Assembly: GCA_041675505.1 (NCBI GenBank)
Contig: JBAYTR010000012.1
Coordinates: 62,001 to 126,000, forward strand
From: JAGPCK01 sp041675505
GTDB lineage: Bacteria > Bacteroidota > Bacteroidia > UKL13-3
DNA length: 64,000 nt
Reading direction: 5' to 3'
Shown: piece after piece, positions 35,106 to 44,112 of the stretch
Layout: the number at the start of each line of letters is the position of its first letter
Numbering within the stretch: the first letter of the stretch is position 1
The notes under the pieces: model-generated
The model's input: the letters and a program-made list of their open reading frames with translations, nothing else
Told to the model about the DNA's origin: nothing
Database searches by the model: none
Made by a program: the position numbers and the translations under genes

Positions 35106-36575
35106 ATGCTCGACTCCAAGAAATTTACAGAAAACGGCCTCACTTTCGATGACGTTCTTGTCCTCCCGGCCTACTCTGAAGTACTTCCGCGCGAAGTAAG
35201 CACCGCCACTTACATTACCCGTAATATCCGCATCAATATTCCTTTGGTTTCGGCCGCTATGGATACGGTTACTGAGTCAAAACTGGCTATTGCCATGGCT
35301 CAACAGGGCGGAATTGGCGTATTGCACAAAAACATGAGCATCGACCGTCAGGCAGAGGAAGTACGCAAGGTAAAACGCTCTGAAAGCGGTATGATTATGG
35401 ACCCCATCACCCTGCCTGAAAATGCCACATTAAAAGATGCACTTGCTTTAATGAAGGACAACAAAATTGGCGGCATCCCTATTGTTTCCAAAGAAAATAA
35501 ATTATTGGGCATACTCACCAACCGCGACCTGCGCTTTCAGAAAAATCTGACCACCAAAGTGTCAGACATTATGACCAAAGATAATTTGATTACTGCTCCT
35601 GAAGGCACTACCTTACAAAAAGCAGAAGGCATTTTACAGAAATACAAAATCGAAAAATTACCGGTGGTAAGCAAAAAAGGTATCCTCACCGGACTGATTA
35701 CCTACAAAGACATACTTAAACTGAAAGACCACCCCAATGCCTGCAAAGACGAACACGGGCGCTTACGTGTAGGCGCTGCTGTTGGTGTTACAGCCGACAC
35801 ATTGGAGCGTGTGAATGCTTTGGTAAAAGCCGGAGTTGATTTCATTATAATTGATACCGCACATGGCCACTCCAAAGGTGTTATCAATGAACTGAAGCGT
35901 GTAAAAAAGGCCCACCCGAAACTGGATGTAGTGGTTGGAAATATTGCAACAGGAGAAGCTGCGAAAGCACTGGTGAAAGCCGGTGCTGATGGTATTAAAG
36001 TAGGCGTTGGACCCGGCTCCATCTGTACCACCCGCATTATTGCCGGTATAGGTGTACCTCAACTTTCGGCTATCTATGAAGCTGCATCAGCCATTAAAAA
36101 CTCAGGTGTTCCCATTATTGCTGACGGTGGCATACGCTACAGTGGCGATTTGGTTAAAGCTATTGCCGCAGGAGCCAGTACCATCATGGCGGGTTCGTTG
36201 TTTGCCGGTGTGGAAGAGTCACCAGGTGAAACCATTATTTATGAGGGGCGTCAGTTCAAATCTTATCGAGGCATGGGTTCTATTGAAGCCATGAAAGAAG
36301 GTTCAAAGGACCGTTATTTTCAGGATGCCGAAGAAGAAATTTCTAAACTGGTACCTGAAGGTATTGTGGGTATTGTACCATATAAAGGGTTACTCAAAGA
36401 AGTACTCTATCAAATGGTTGGAGGCTTAAGAGCAGGCATGGGCTATTGCGGTTCGAAAACAGTAACCGATTTACAGAAAGCCAAGTTTGTAAGAGTAACT
36501 CCTTCAGGCATGAAAGAAAGCCACCCGCACGACATCACCATCACCAAAGAAGCCCCGAATTACAGCAGACGATAA
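35106..36575 (+). CDS. guaB: Inosine-5'-monophosphate dehydrogenase
   Basis: A 489-residue NAD-dependent enzyme that oxidises IMP to XMP, the committed step of GMP synthesis. The TIM barrel carries a GVGPGSICTTRI loop with the catalytic Cys (about residue 307) and a SYRGMGSIEAM flap; two CBS domains (about 95-205) are inserted as usual. Length and motifs are normal. It has its own promoter box and is divergent from murB. Together with the PurF-like gene it is one of two purine-related genes in this region, but they are not in one operon. Confidence 0.97.
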   Translation: MLDSKKFTENGLTFDDVLVLPAYSEVLPREVSTATYITRNIRINIPLVSAAMDTVTESKLAIAMAQQGGIGVLHKNMSIDRQAEEVRKVKRSESGMIMDPITLPENATLKDALALMKDNKIGGIPIVSKENKLLGILTNRDLRFQKNLTTKVSDIMTKDNLITAPEGTTLQKAEGILQKYKIEKLPVVSKKGILTGLITYKDILKLKDHPNACKDEHGRLRVGAAVGVTADTLERVNALVKAGVDFIIIDTAHGHSKGVINELKRVKKAHPKLDVVVGNIATGEAAKALVKAGADGIKVGVGPGSICTTRIIAGIGVPQLSAIYEAASAIKNSGVPIIADGGIRYSGDLVKAIAAGASTIMAGSLFAGVEESPGETIIYEGRQFKSYRGMGSIEAMKEGSKDRYFQDAEEEISKLVPEGIVGIVPYKGLLKEVLYQMVGGLRAGMGYCGSKTVTDLQKAKFVRVTPSGMKESHPHDITITKEAPNYSRR

Positions 36576-36641
36576 GCTAGTGTAATTACTATACGAGCGA
36601 ACCTGCAAATTTTGATATTCTAACAAAACCTAATATTTGAC

Positions 36642-37058
36642 ATGAAAGTATTATTTATACAATTTGTCTTGGGTTTAACAATATGCTTTGCTCAACAGCA
36701 GGAAGTAATAAAAATTACACATCAGAATAATGAATATTTGTTGGATTCAATTTTTCCTATAGACAATATCGTAAGCATTACTGTAAGAAATTATAGTGGT
36801 GAACATACACTGACATCAAACGAATTGACGGCTTTAAAAGAATATCTCAAAAAAGCAAAATTTGCTGGTGGACTTTTAATCAAACCAGGACATATTACTC
36901 TAAGCATAAAACTCAAAGAAAACACAGTTACTAAATCGGGGTTTGTATACGCTTCGAAAGGCTGTATTCATTTTGACGAAGGAGTTGACAAGTTTAAACA
37001 ACCTTTTAGTGGGACTTTTTATTTACCTGTTAAACTGAATTTTGACAATTATAAATAA
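36642..37058 (+). CDS. Small secreted protein, unknown function
   Basis: A 138-residue protein with a signal peptide (residues 1-18, ending CFAQ). The mature part is beta-rich with an EYLLDSIFPIDNIVSITV opening and a C-terminal YLPVKLNFDNYK; one Cys remains (KGCIHF). No domain is recognised. An ATATTTG sequence ends 2 bases before the ATG. It is AT-richer than guaB upstream and holB downstream, and is followed by 263 bases without a gene. A recently acquired or lineage-specific gene is possible. Confidence 0.6.
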   Translation: MKVLFIQFVLGLTICFAQQQEVIKITHQNNEYLLDSIFPIDNIVSITVRNYSGEHTLTSNELTALKEYLKKAKFAGGLLIKPGHITLSIKLKENTVTKSGFVYASKGCIHFDEGVDKFKQPFSGTFYLPVKLNFDNYK

Positions 37059-37321
37059 ACAAAAGATGAGAATAATTACTGCTAGCGGGTTCATTGTTTA
37101 AGAAAGCAACTGCTATTCTGTATTAAATCTGTGTAATCAGTGGCATTTCTTCTATATCACACGCTGTGCTTCGCATCACCACGAAACACACCCGCTATGG
37201 TTCGTGTCATCACGAAACACCTTTTGTCGATTTATGTGCACCACATTTAAAGGTAAAACAAGCACCTAAAAATATTACCCATAAGTTATACTACTTCGCA
37301 ATTTGAGGTTAAATTCGCCTC
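37059..37321. other. Intergenic region with repeats, no gene seen
   Basis: This gap of 263 bases holds the second copy of the 18-bp dispersed repeat (37128-37145) and two similar CACGAAACAC segments (37179-37188 and 37211-37220). The second is part of a small hairpin, TTCGTG (37201-37206) with CACGAA (37211-37216). No RNA gene or ORF with a plausible start was found. Confidence 0.5.
37128..37145 (+). repeat. 18-bp dispersed intergenic repeat, copy 2
   Basis: This is identical to 1182-1199, on the same strand and likewise in a gap after a gene. See that entry. Confidence 0.6.
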
Positions 37322-38443
37322 ATGCAATTTCATGATATTCCGGGCAACGAAAAAATAAAACAGCACCTTGTTCAAACCGTAAAAGAACAACGCATCAGCC
37401 ATGCGCAGCTTTTTTTAGGTCCGGAAGGAAGTGCCAATTTTGCTTTGGCCTGGGCTTATGTTCAATTTGTGAATTGTACCAATAAAAAAGAAGATGACAG
37501 CTGCGGCACCTGCCCTTCGTGCATCAAAATCAGCAAGCTCATTCACCCTGATTTGCACTTTACCTACCCCACCATCTCCCCGGCCAAATTAAGTCGTGAG
37601 TTAATGGCCGAGTGGAAAGAAGCCTTGCTGGCCAACCCTTACCAAACCGTTTTCAGTTGGTTGCAACACCTCAATGCTGAAAACAAACAGGGGAATATTA
37701 CTGCCGAGGAATCAAGGGACGTTATCAAACGATTAGGACTTAAAAGCTTTGAAGCCGAATACAAAATGCAACTGATGTGGATGCCCGAGTACTTAGGTAA
37801 TGAAGGCAACATGTTGCTCAAGCTTTTAGAAGAGCCTCCTGAAAAAACCCTCATTATTCTGATTGCCAACGACAGTGAAAAAATGCTCCCCACTATTCTG
37901 TCGCGTTTGCAAATGATTAAAATTAACCGCTTCACTGATCAGGACATCAAACATTTTTTGATGGAGAAAATGGAGTTGGAAGAGAATCGCGCTACGCTCA
38001 TCACCAAACTGGCTGAAGGAAATATGAACGAAGCCTTAGCTCATATTGACAGCGAGGAAGCCGACTTATTACAAAACTTCAGGGAGTGGATGTTGTTGTG
38101 CGTTACTCCTTCCAAAGCCAAAGAACTGGTGGATTGGATTGACACTGCAGGTAGCATGGGTCGTGAAAGCCTTAAAAACTTTCTGCGTTATGCTTTACAC
38201 ATGTTTCGTGAAGCTTACATTTACCGCAACAACATCAGCAGTTTACTCAGAGTAGATACCAATGAGGAGGACTTTGTTCAAAAATTTGCCCGATTTGTAC
38301 ACGAGCAAAATTTACCTACTATTAATCAAGAGTTTAACTCAGCTATTGGGCATATCGAGCGTAACGCCAACCCTAAAATTACCCTGATGAACCTATCTTT
38401 GTCTCTTAAGAGAATTCTTAAACCCGTTGAGGCTGTTGCCTAA
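37322..38443 (+). CDS. holB: DNA polymerase III subunit delta prime
   Basis: A 373-residue clamp-loader AAA+ protein. The N-terminal part has the IPGNEKIKQHL and RISHAQLFLGPEGS segments; the P-loop position reads GPEGSANFA and lacks the GKT, as is usual for the non-ATP-hydrolysing delta prime subunit. A zinc-type cluster CTNKKEDDSCGTCPSC and the sensor-like LLKLLEEPPEKT and ILSRLQ motifs follow. It loads the sliding clamp with the gamma/tau subunits. It starts a plus-strand series with ricT and gldH, 47 bases upstream of ricT. Confidence 0.93.
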   Translation: MQFHDIPGNEKIKQHLVQTVKEQRISHAQLFLGPEGSANFALAWAYVQFVNCTNKKEDDSCGTCPSCIKISKLIHPDLHFTYPTISPAKLSRELMAEWKEALLANPYQTVFSWLQHLNAENKQGNITAEESRDVIKRLGLKSFEAEYKMQLMWMPEYLGNEGNMLLKLLEEPPEKTLIILIANDSEKMLPTILSRLQMIKINRFTDQDIKHFLMEKMELEENRATLITKLAEGNMNEALAHIDSEEADLLQNFREWMLLCVTPSKAKELVDWIDTAGSMGRESLKNFLRYALHMFREAYIYRNNISSLLRVDTNEEDFVQKFARFVHEQNLPTINQEFNSAIGHIERNANPKITLMNLSLSLKRILKPVEAVA

Positions 38444-38490
38444 GCGGTTATCTATTGTTGAACTGTTTTTATAGAAACGAATATATAATT

Positions 38491-40047
38491 ATGGGATGTG
38501 GAACAGCATGCGGCACCAAACCGGGTGGATGCGGAAGCTCAGGTGGATGTAGCAGCGGTGGGTGCAATAAACTGAATGTTTATGACTGGCTGTCAGATAT
38601 AGAATTGCCTGCTATCATGAAACCTTTTGATGTGGTTGAAGTGAGCTTCAAAGGCAGCAGAAAAGGATATTACAGAAACGTTAACGCAATTGATTTATAC
38701 AAAGATGATGCAGTAGCCGTAGAAGTAGAAACCGGTGGATACGATATAGGTCGTGTAAATGTAAAAGGCGAACTGGTAAAACTGCAGCTTAAGAAAAACG
38801 GATACAGCGAAGACGACCCGCGCATTAAAAAACTTTACCGCAAAGCCACCGAAGCCGATTTGGCCAAATGGCAGGAATGTAAAGAAATGGAAATACCCAC
38901 CCAGTACAGGGCCCGCTCGCTGGCCATCGATTTGGGATTGGACATGAAACTGAGTGACGTAGAATACCAGGCCGACAGAAGAAAAGCTACTTTCTATTAC
39001 ACCGCAGAAACCCGCGTTGATTTTCGTGAACTGATTAAACGTTTGGCAGAAACTTTCAAAGTAAAAATTGAAATGCGTCAGATAAGCTACCGCGAAGAAG
39101 CCGGCCGCTTGGGTGGTATCGGTTCTTGTGGTAAAGTACTTTGTTGCTCTACCTGGCTTACCGATTTTAAACAGGTAAACAACTCGGCTGCACGTTACCA
39201 GAATCTTTCCCTTAACCCGTTGAAATTATCGGGACAGTGTGGCCGTTTAAAATGTTGCCTCAACTTTGAATTAGACTCTTACCTCGAAGCACTGCAGGAA
39301 TTTCCGAAAGACGATCGTTTACGTTTGGAGGTAGAATCGGGCACTGCATTTTTGGTAAAAACCGATATACTGCGCAGACTCATGTGGTTCTCTGTTCAGG
39401 GTAGCGACTCAGCTCAATGGATTTGTTTGCCTTTAGCTAAGGTGCGCGAAATTATGGAAATGAATGCACGTGGTGAAAAACCTACGCATGTTATTGAAGC
39501 CGCTGCGGATGCGATTGTAGAAGAAGAACCCGACTTTAAAGATATGGTGGGCGAAGACAGCATTACTCGTTTGGACCGCCCGAAGCAAGCAAAAGGCAAT
39601 CGTAACACTAACCGCAACCGCGATAACCGTAACAGAAACAGCAACAGCAACGAGCGCGGAGGAAACAGCAACCGACCACCACGCTCCGAAAATAGCGCTA
39701 ACCCGCGCAGAGAGGGTAATGCTGAAGGAGGTCAGAACAGAAAGCCAAGACCGGAGAACAACACCAATAAACCTGCTGAAGGCAACAACGAACGCAGAAA
39801 CAACCCGAACAACAGAAGGCCGAGGCCCGACAACCCCAACACACCTCCTTCTGATACACCAAGTACTCCACCGAACACCGAAGAAAAACGTGAAGGCGAT
39901 ACTACCAATCGTCCACCGCGCAACAATGAGAACAGGAATCGTGATAACAACCGAAACCGTGGAAACAGGAATAACCGTGGTCGGGATAACCGCAACCCTA
40001 ACAAACCCGATGCCGGCTCACCACCACCACCTCCCGATCAGGCATGA
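38491..40047 (+). CDS. ricT: RicT/PSP1-family protein with long Asn/Arg-rich tail
   Basis: A 518-residue protein. After a Gly/Cys-rich start (MGCGTACGTKPGGCGSSGG) comes the PSP1/RicT domain (about 30-330), with the conserved cysteines of GGIGSCGKVLCCSTW and LSGQCGRLKCCLNFE. In Bacillus RicT belongs to the Y-complex that guides RNase Y and binds Fe-S clusters. The last 150 residues are a low-complexity tail of Arg, Asn and Pro (NRNRDNRNRN-type), which may bind RNA. The start at 38491 is chosen because the Cys-rich opening is typical; the frame runs 12 codons further up. Its stop overlaps gldH (ATGA). Confidence 0.92.
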   Translation: MGCGTACGTKPGGCGSSGGCSSGGCNKLNVYDWLSDIELPAIMKPFDVVEVSFKGSRKGYYRNVNAIDLYKDDAVAVEVETGGYDIGRVNVKGELVKLQLKKNGYSEDDPRIKKLYRKATEADLAKWQECKEMEIPTQYRARSLAIDLGLDMKLSDVEYQADRRKATFYYTAETRVDFRELIKRLAETFKVKIEMRQISYREEAGRLGGIGSCGKVLCCSTWLTDFKQVNNSAARYQNLSLNPLKLSGQCGRLKCCLNFELDSYLEALQEFPKDDRLRLEVESGTAFLVKTDILRRLMWFSVQGSDSAQWICLPLAKVREIMEMNARGEKPTHVIEAAADAIVEEEPDFKDMVGEDSITRLDRPKQAKGNRNTNRNRDNRNRNSNSNERGGNSNRPPRSENSANPRREGNAEGGQNRKPRPENNTNKPAEGNNERRNNPNNRRPRPDNPNTPPSDTPSTPPNTEEKREGDTTNRPPRNNENRNRDNNRNRGNRNNRGRDNRNPNKPDAGSPPPPPDQA

Positions 40048-40529
40048 AATTAATGCACGTTAAACTCTTTTTATCCGTTATCACCTGCGCACTGTTACTG
40101 AACAGTTGCGACAACACCCGCATACTGGATGAAAACCGCGAAATACCACAATACAACTGGCATTATAAAGACAAAGTAGGCTTTGATGTACTTATTGAAG
40201 ACACCAACATTTTGTACAACATGTACATCAACACACGAGTAAAATCTGACTACAAATACAACAACATGTTTGTATTGCTCTACACCCAACTGCCCGATAA
40301 AAAAGAACTCAAACAACGCTTTGAAATTCCTATTGCTGATGACCTTGGAAAATGGTACGGCAACGGTCTGGGCGATGTGTACGATTACCAATACCCCATT
40401 TTAAAAAATGTGAACTTTGCCCAGCGTGGTATTTACCGCTTTAGTCTGGAGCAAAACATGCGCGATGATACCTTATACCATGTGGTAGCCGCTGGCTTAC
40501 GCATTGAAAAAGCCGACCCTAAAAACTAA
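40044..40529 (+). CDS. gldH: Gliding motility lipoprotein GldH
   Basis: A 161-residue lipoprotein with a lipobox LLLNSC (lipid-modified Cys near residue 22) and the GldH domain: DNTRILDENREIPQYNW, then a beta-rich body ending in AGLRIEKADP. GldH is needed for gliding in Flavobacterium and stabilises other Gld lipoproteins, but it is also present in non-motile Bacteroidota. It begins in the stop codon of ricT (4-base overlap) and is followed 3 bases later by the CDGSH gene, so the three are translated from one message. No other gld or por genes are in the window. Confidence 0.93.
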   Translation: MKLMHVKLFLSVITCALLLNSCDNTRILDENREIPQYNWHYKDKVGFDVLIEDTNILYNMYINTRVKSDYKYNNMFVLLYTQLPDKKELKQRFEIPIADDLGKWYGNGLGDVYDYQYPILKNVNFAQRGIYRFSLEQNMRDDTLYHVVAAGLRIEKADPKN

Positions 40530-40532
40530 AAC

Positions 40533-40757
40533 ATGACTACACGTATAACCGTAAAAAGTAACAGCGCTTTGCGCATTGAAGGTGATTTTGAAATTACAGA
40601 TGGCGATGGAAACGTTTATAACCTCAACGGACGCTCGGTGGTTTCACTTTGCCGCTGCGGACTTTCCAAAAACAAACCCTTTTGCGATGGAGCTCACAAA
40701 GGCGTATTTGAAGATGAAGCCAAAGCATTTGAATTGCCGCCCAAGCCTTCTGCATAA
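40533..40757 (+). CDS. CDGSH-type iron-sulfur protein
   Basis: A 74-residue protein with one CDGSH motif. The 2Fe-2S ligands are C40, C42, C51 and H55 (LCRCGLSKNKPFCDGAHK), matching the three-Cys-one-His pattern; the protein is complete and has no membrane helix. CDGSH proteins carry redox-active clusters and function in iron or redox sensing, but no partner is known here. It is 3 bases after gldH. An AT-rich inverted repeat (40775-40804) follows the stop. Confidence 0.93.
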   Translation: MTTRITVKSNSALRIEGDFEITDGDGNVYNLNGRSVVSLCRCGLSKNKPFCDGAHKGVFEDEAKAFELPPKPSA

Positions 40758-40774
40758 AGTTTTGATTTATCTAT

Positions 40775-40804
40775 TATGAAATGAATCCTGACATTCATTT
40801 CATA
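40775..40804. repeat. 12-bp AT-rich inverted repeat after CDGSH gene
   Basis: TATGAAATGAAT (40775-40786) and ATTCATTTCATA (40793-40804) form a perfect stem with a 6-base loop. No T-run follows, so it is not a standard terminator; it could stabilise the 3' end of the upstream message or be an operator. Confidence 0.55.
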
Positions 40805-40857
40805 CTGGGTAATACTTAACTCTACACTAAAGTCATGTATTCTGCCGTTGTAGGTCA

Positions 40858-41841
40858 ATGAAAAAGACGCTTCTTATACTTCTTCTACCGTATTATGCAT
40901 TTAGTCAGATATACACACGCAAAGTCTCAGGAGACTATTCTTTTCAAAGCTTCACGTCTAACTTCAGTTATTTAAGCAACTCAATTCCTGTTATGACTGA
41001 TTGGGGAAGCAGCCACAAGTTTTACACTATACCTTTACCTTTTATTCTACCGCAACGCAGCAACTCTACCGGAGCCTCCTCCATTCTTGTATCTTCTGAA
41101 GGACGTATCGATTTTTACCCGGGAATATCATTCCCCAGAGTTGACAGAACATTATTGATTACTAAGTTTGACGGGGGCTCTGTTTTGTGCGACAGAAACA
41201 GCATTGTCTCGAATCAAAAATCTACCATTAGTTACCTTATTGACTCTTCACAGTCTGCAAACAAAATTTTAAAACTTGAATTTAAAAATATGGGCATTTT
41301 GAATGGCGACAGTAACTCTGTTGTGAATGCTCAAATATGGTTATATGAAAACGGGAATATTGAAATACATTTTGGCAAGCAAAAACTGAAAAATGAAACC
41401 GCTTTTAAAAATTTCGGGATTGTTTATGATGACGATATTTCCCAGTACAGTTCATCTCTTATGCTCAAAGGAAACCCGCTTATGCCATCAACTGTTGATA
41501 GTAAGGCTGATTATGGTTTGTTTCCAAACCCATCCAATGAGAACATGGTTTACCGCTTTGTACGTAATCTAACTTTCACAAATACCTCAGAAATAAATTA
41601 CTCAGCGCTTGAAATAAGTCCAAATCCAGCCTCAAATTTTATTCAGTATCATTTACCTGCAAATGAAGTTGCAAATAGAGTAAGCATTTACAACACAACC
41701 GGATTGACAATAAAAGACTTTAACATACTCCAAATGCACGACAAGACCTACATAAGTATAGATAAAATGAGCAGAGGCATTTATTACATCTTGATTTATA
41801 CTGATGAAAGAAGATATAAGGCTCGCTTTATTAAAAACTAA
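40858..41841 (+). CDS. T9SS-sorted secreted protein
   Basis: A 327-residue exported protein with a short signal peptide (1-16, ending AFSQ). The mature N-terminal 220 residues are beta-rich and Ser/Asn-rich with no recognised domain. The last 75 residues are a T9SS type A sorting domain (EISPNPASNFIQYHL, then SRGIYYILIYTDE and a KARFIKN end). The surface-bound protein has no motif for catalysis. It stands alone, with the inverted repeat at 40775-40804 about 50 bases upstream; the next gene is convergent. Confidence 0.8.
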   Translation: MKKTLLILLLPYYAFSQIYTRKVSGDYSFQSFTSNFSYLSNSIPVMTDWGSSHKFYTIPLPFILPQRSNSTGASSILVSSEGRIDFYPGISFPRVDRTLLITKFDGGSVLCDRNSIVSNQKSTISYLIDSSQSANKILKLEFKNMGILNGDSNSVVNAQIWLYENGNIEIHFGKQKLKNETAFKNFGIVYDDDISQYSSSLMLKGNPLMPSTVDSKADYGLFPNPSNENMVYRFVRNLTFTNTSEINYSALEISPNPASNFIQYHLPANEVANRVSIYNTTGLTIKDFNILQMHDKTYISIDKMSRGIYYILIYTDERRYKARFIKN

Positions 41842-41878
41842 AACTGATCAATACACCTTACACACCCGTCTGCTAGCT

Positions 41879-42967
41879 CTACGGGCTCACCAAATTAATG
41901 CTGATTTGAGTGTACCAAGTGTTTGAAAGTTCGTTTTCCATAACAAAGGGTTGCTTACCAAAAAATCCTCTGAAAAACTCTTTGCCGTTAGGCAAATGAT
42001 CTACATCGTAGCTCCAGTTATAACGTAAGCCACTTTGCACCGAGAGCCAGATGAAACGATACAGGCTACGCTCATACATAAAGCGTATTCGCAACTCGCC
42101 TCTTCTCAGCTCCAGATTATCATAACCCATGTTTACCGCCCCTGAATTATTCAACCGGTAGCTTTGTCCTTCCAGCTCATGGCCCCATGACAAAATACTA
42201 CGGGTATTGAAAATACGCTTTACCTGCAAGCGCGCAGGGAAAACTGTTTCCACTCCCCATTTGCGACTTGGTGCAGTGTAATTATAAAGCACCACCGGTA
42301 TGTAGTTCAAATCACCCACACGATAGGTGCGGGATAAACCAAAACCATACATCAGTCGGTCATGTTTTTTCCAACCATAAATCAGCGTGCCTGAATAGCG
42401 TAGATACTTCAACGTTTGTGTATGATTCCAGGTATAATCACCGTTGAGGTCGGCCTGTGCCTGCGCCAGAAAAAACTGTTTTTCATTAAGTGGTTTGAAC
42501 AGCGTTGCCTGCAATCCCACGGTACGCAAACCATAGTTGTTTAACCAGGTTCCCATCGGATGTTTTCCAGAATTTTCAATATCATAGCGAGTCTCGGCAT
42601 AATTAAAACCCAATTGAAAAATACCTGAGTTTCTGGAAATAACCGGCACATTGGCTCCCAGGCGCAGGCCTTGTGCGCTGCGTATGCGTAGCGATTGTGC
42701 CGGAAAACTCAGCACGCTGCCCGGTGCCTTGGCAAATGAAGCGGCATCCAGTGTAGCAGTTCCCTGATAATCATACCCAACAGTAATTAGTTTCTGCGGA
42801 CTCATGTCCAGAATTTTTGAAGTGCAGTAACGCTTGGTACCGCTATCTGCGAATCCTGCATTTTCATACTGGCTGTAATCTTCTTCCTGTTGCGTGGTAT
42901 CTGTTTGTGCAAAGATGTTCACCGTGCACAACACCAATAAAAAAGAGAGACTGAATTTAAAAATCAT
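41879..42967 (-). CDS. DUF6268-type outer-membrane beta-barrel protein
   Basis: A 362-residue exported protein. Signal peptide 1-20 (ending IFAQ), an acidic linker, and a beta-barrel from about 80 to the end, with alternating strands such as FIWLSVQSGLRYNWSYD and a terminal NTWYTQISINLVSP. The layout is that of the DUF6268 family; function unknown. Its ATG overlaps the stop of the DUF2147 gene by 4 bases, so it is the third gene of a minus-strand run with the lipoprotein (43452) and the DUF2147 gene. Confidence 0.72.
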   Translation of the reverse strand: MIFKFSLSFLLVLCTVNIFAQTDTTQQEEDYSQYENAGFADSGTKRYCTSKILDMSPQKLITVGYDYQGTATLDAASFAKAPGSVLSFPAQSLRIRSAQGLRLGANVPVISRNSGIFQLGFNYAETRYDIENSGKHPMGTWLNNYGLRTVGLQATLFKPLNEKQFFLAQAQADLNGDYTWNHTQTLKYLRYSGTLIYGWKKHDRLMYGFGLSRTYRVGDLNYIPVVLYNYTAPSRKWGVETVFPARLQVKRIFNTRSILSWGHELEGQSYRLNNSGAVNMGYDNLELRRGELRIRFMYERSLYRFIWLSVQSGLRYNWSYDVDHLPNGKEFFRGFFGKQPFVMENELSNTWYTQISINLVSP

Positions 42968-43440
42968 TTCTTATTAATCTGCAACCGCTTCCATACATCC
43001 GTACGCCCGAATGCCGAAAGCCCGATGTAACCTCTGATGTCAAGCGTATTGTCATCTTTCATTTTAATGATGCAGTTGTAAGTATTCCCGTTTTCGGGGT
43101 CGTAGATGGTACCGCCTTTCCACTCTCCGTTACCTGCATAGGTAAAATCTTTTAGCAACCGGTATCCTTTCAAAGGCACAGTGCGCAGTTTATCATCAGG
43201 ATTGTTTTTATCCAATTTCGGCAAACCTGTTTGCGGATCATTGGGCTCTTTGAGCCACACAATTTTGCCGTAATATTTATTGGCCACCTTTTCAACTTTA
43301 ACCCGTGCACGGCCGTTACTGGGCTCCCAAACTCCCATTAACTTATCACCCTCATCGTTGCTGGCCAATAAAGGAAGGGCGATACCTGCCATCATCAAAA
43401 AAACGCTGAGCACACTCAGCCACCTGAAATTTTTCTTCAT
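42964..43440 (-). CDS. DUF2147 domain protein
   Basis: A 158-residue exported protein. Residues 1-26 are a signal peptide with the pattern LSVFLMMAGIALPLLAS; the rest is the DUF2147 domain (GVWEPSNGRARVKVEKV, GKIVWLKEPNDPQTG, GGTIYDPENGNTY, LDIRGYIG). The fold is a small beta-barrel related to lipocalin-like proteins; role unknown. It sits 11 bases after a lipoprotein gene and its stop overlaps the DUF6268 start by 4 bases, so it is co-transcribed with both. Confidence 0.88.
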   Translation of the reverse strand: MKKNFRWLSVLSVFLMMAGIALPLLASNDEGDKLMGVWEPSNGRARVKVEKVANKYYGKIVWLKEPNDPQTGLPKLDKNNPDDKLRTVPLKGYRLLKDFTYAGNGEWKGGTIYDPENGNTYNCIIKMKDDNTLDIRGYIGLSAFGRTDVWKRLQINKK

Positions 43441-43451
43441 ATTAATGTAAG

Positions 43452-43964
43452 TTATTTTAATGTTATTTCAAAAACCAGTTCTGCTTTCATAGACAATGCT
43501 TGTTCACGGTCAGATGCCAACTCTGCATCTCCTACAACAAAAAAAGTATTTTGTTTGAGCAAACTCAAAACATCTGCTCCTTCGGCCACCTGAAGCGAAT
43601 AAGACGTAGCTCCTTCCTGCAACGGATTAAGCACAGCTGCTTTCACCATATTGCCATTGTCGGCAGCCAGTTGTATCACAAGACTTTTCACTACAGTGTG
43701 CAAGCTATCGGGCAAAGGAAAAACTGTTACTTTTTTTACCAATGCCTGCTCTACATCGTCAAGTGTTTTCCCTTTACTGCTCAACCAAGTTGTTAAGGCA
43801 GAAGGCACTTCCCCTTGCAGCGTATTGGCCCCCTCAAACAAGGGTCCCTCAGCCGTAATTAACACCTCACTTATGGTCAGTTCTTCCTTTACTGAAGGAC
43901 CTGAACAGGATTGTAAAGATGGAATAATAGCGAAAGCCAAAATACAAAAAAGCACATTTTTCAT
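43452..43964 (-). CDS. Lipoprotein of unknown function
   Basis: A 170-residue lipoprotein with a lipobox LQSC (Cys about 20). The mature part is beta-rich and acidic with segments SALTTWLSSKGKTLDDVEQALV and MKAELVFEITLK. No domain is recognised. It is the first gene of the three-gene minus-strand run ending in the DUF6268 barrel; the others are outer-envelope proteins, so an envelope role is inferred. Confidence 0.65.
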   Translation of the reverse strand: MKNVLFCILAFAIIPSLQSCSGPSVKEELTISEVLITAEGPLFEGANTLQGEVPSALTTWLSSKGKTLDDVEQALVKKVTVFPLPDSLHTVVKSLVIQLAADNGNMVKAAVLNPLQEGATSYSLQVAEGADVLSLLKQNTFFVVGDAELASDREQALSMKAELVFEITLK

Positions 43965-44081
43965 AGTGCCAAAATAGAGAATAATACCATCAAATCAAGC
44001 ATACTATCTATTTTTAGCCTTCCCGAATACGCCCGATAATACATAAAGCAATCTGTGGCTGTTAAAATCCATTCATCCGCT

Positions 44082-44089
44082 TATATTTG
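44082..44089 (+). promoter_or_regulatory. TATATTTG minus-7 box upstream of thrS
   Basis: This is an exact TAnnTTTG match 23 bases before the thrS start. No clear minus-33 partner is seen. Confidence 0.5.
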
Positions 44090-44112
44090 CTACCTTATAT
44101 ATTTATACATTC

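Noticed and set aside
37155..37220. CACGAAACAC repeats as a small RNA gene
   Set aside because: Only a weak 6-bp hairpin forms and there is no promoter or terminator.
39732..40004. Leu/Arg-rich minus-strand frame opposite the ricT tail
   Set aside because: It is a by-product of the Arg/Asn-rich low-complexity sequence on the plus strand.
39599..40020. Arg/Asn-rich region as a repeat array or CRISPR-like structure
   Set aside because: The DNA repeats are irregular and in frame, and are explained by low-complexity protein sequence.
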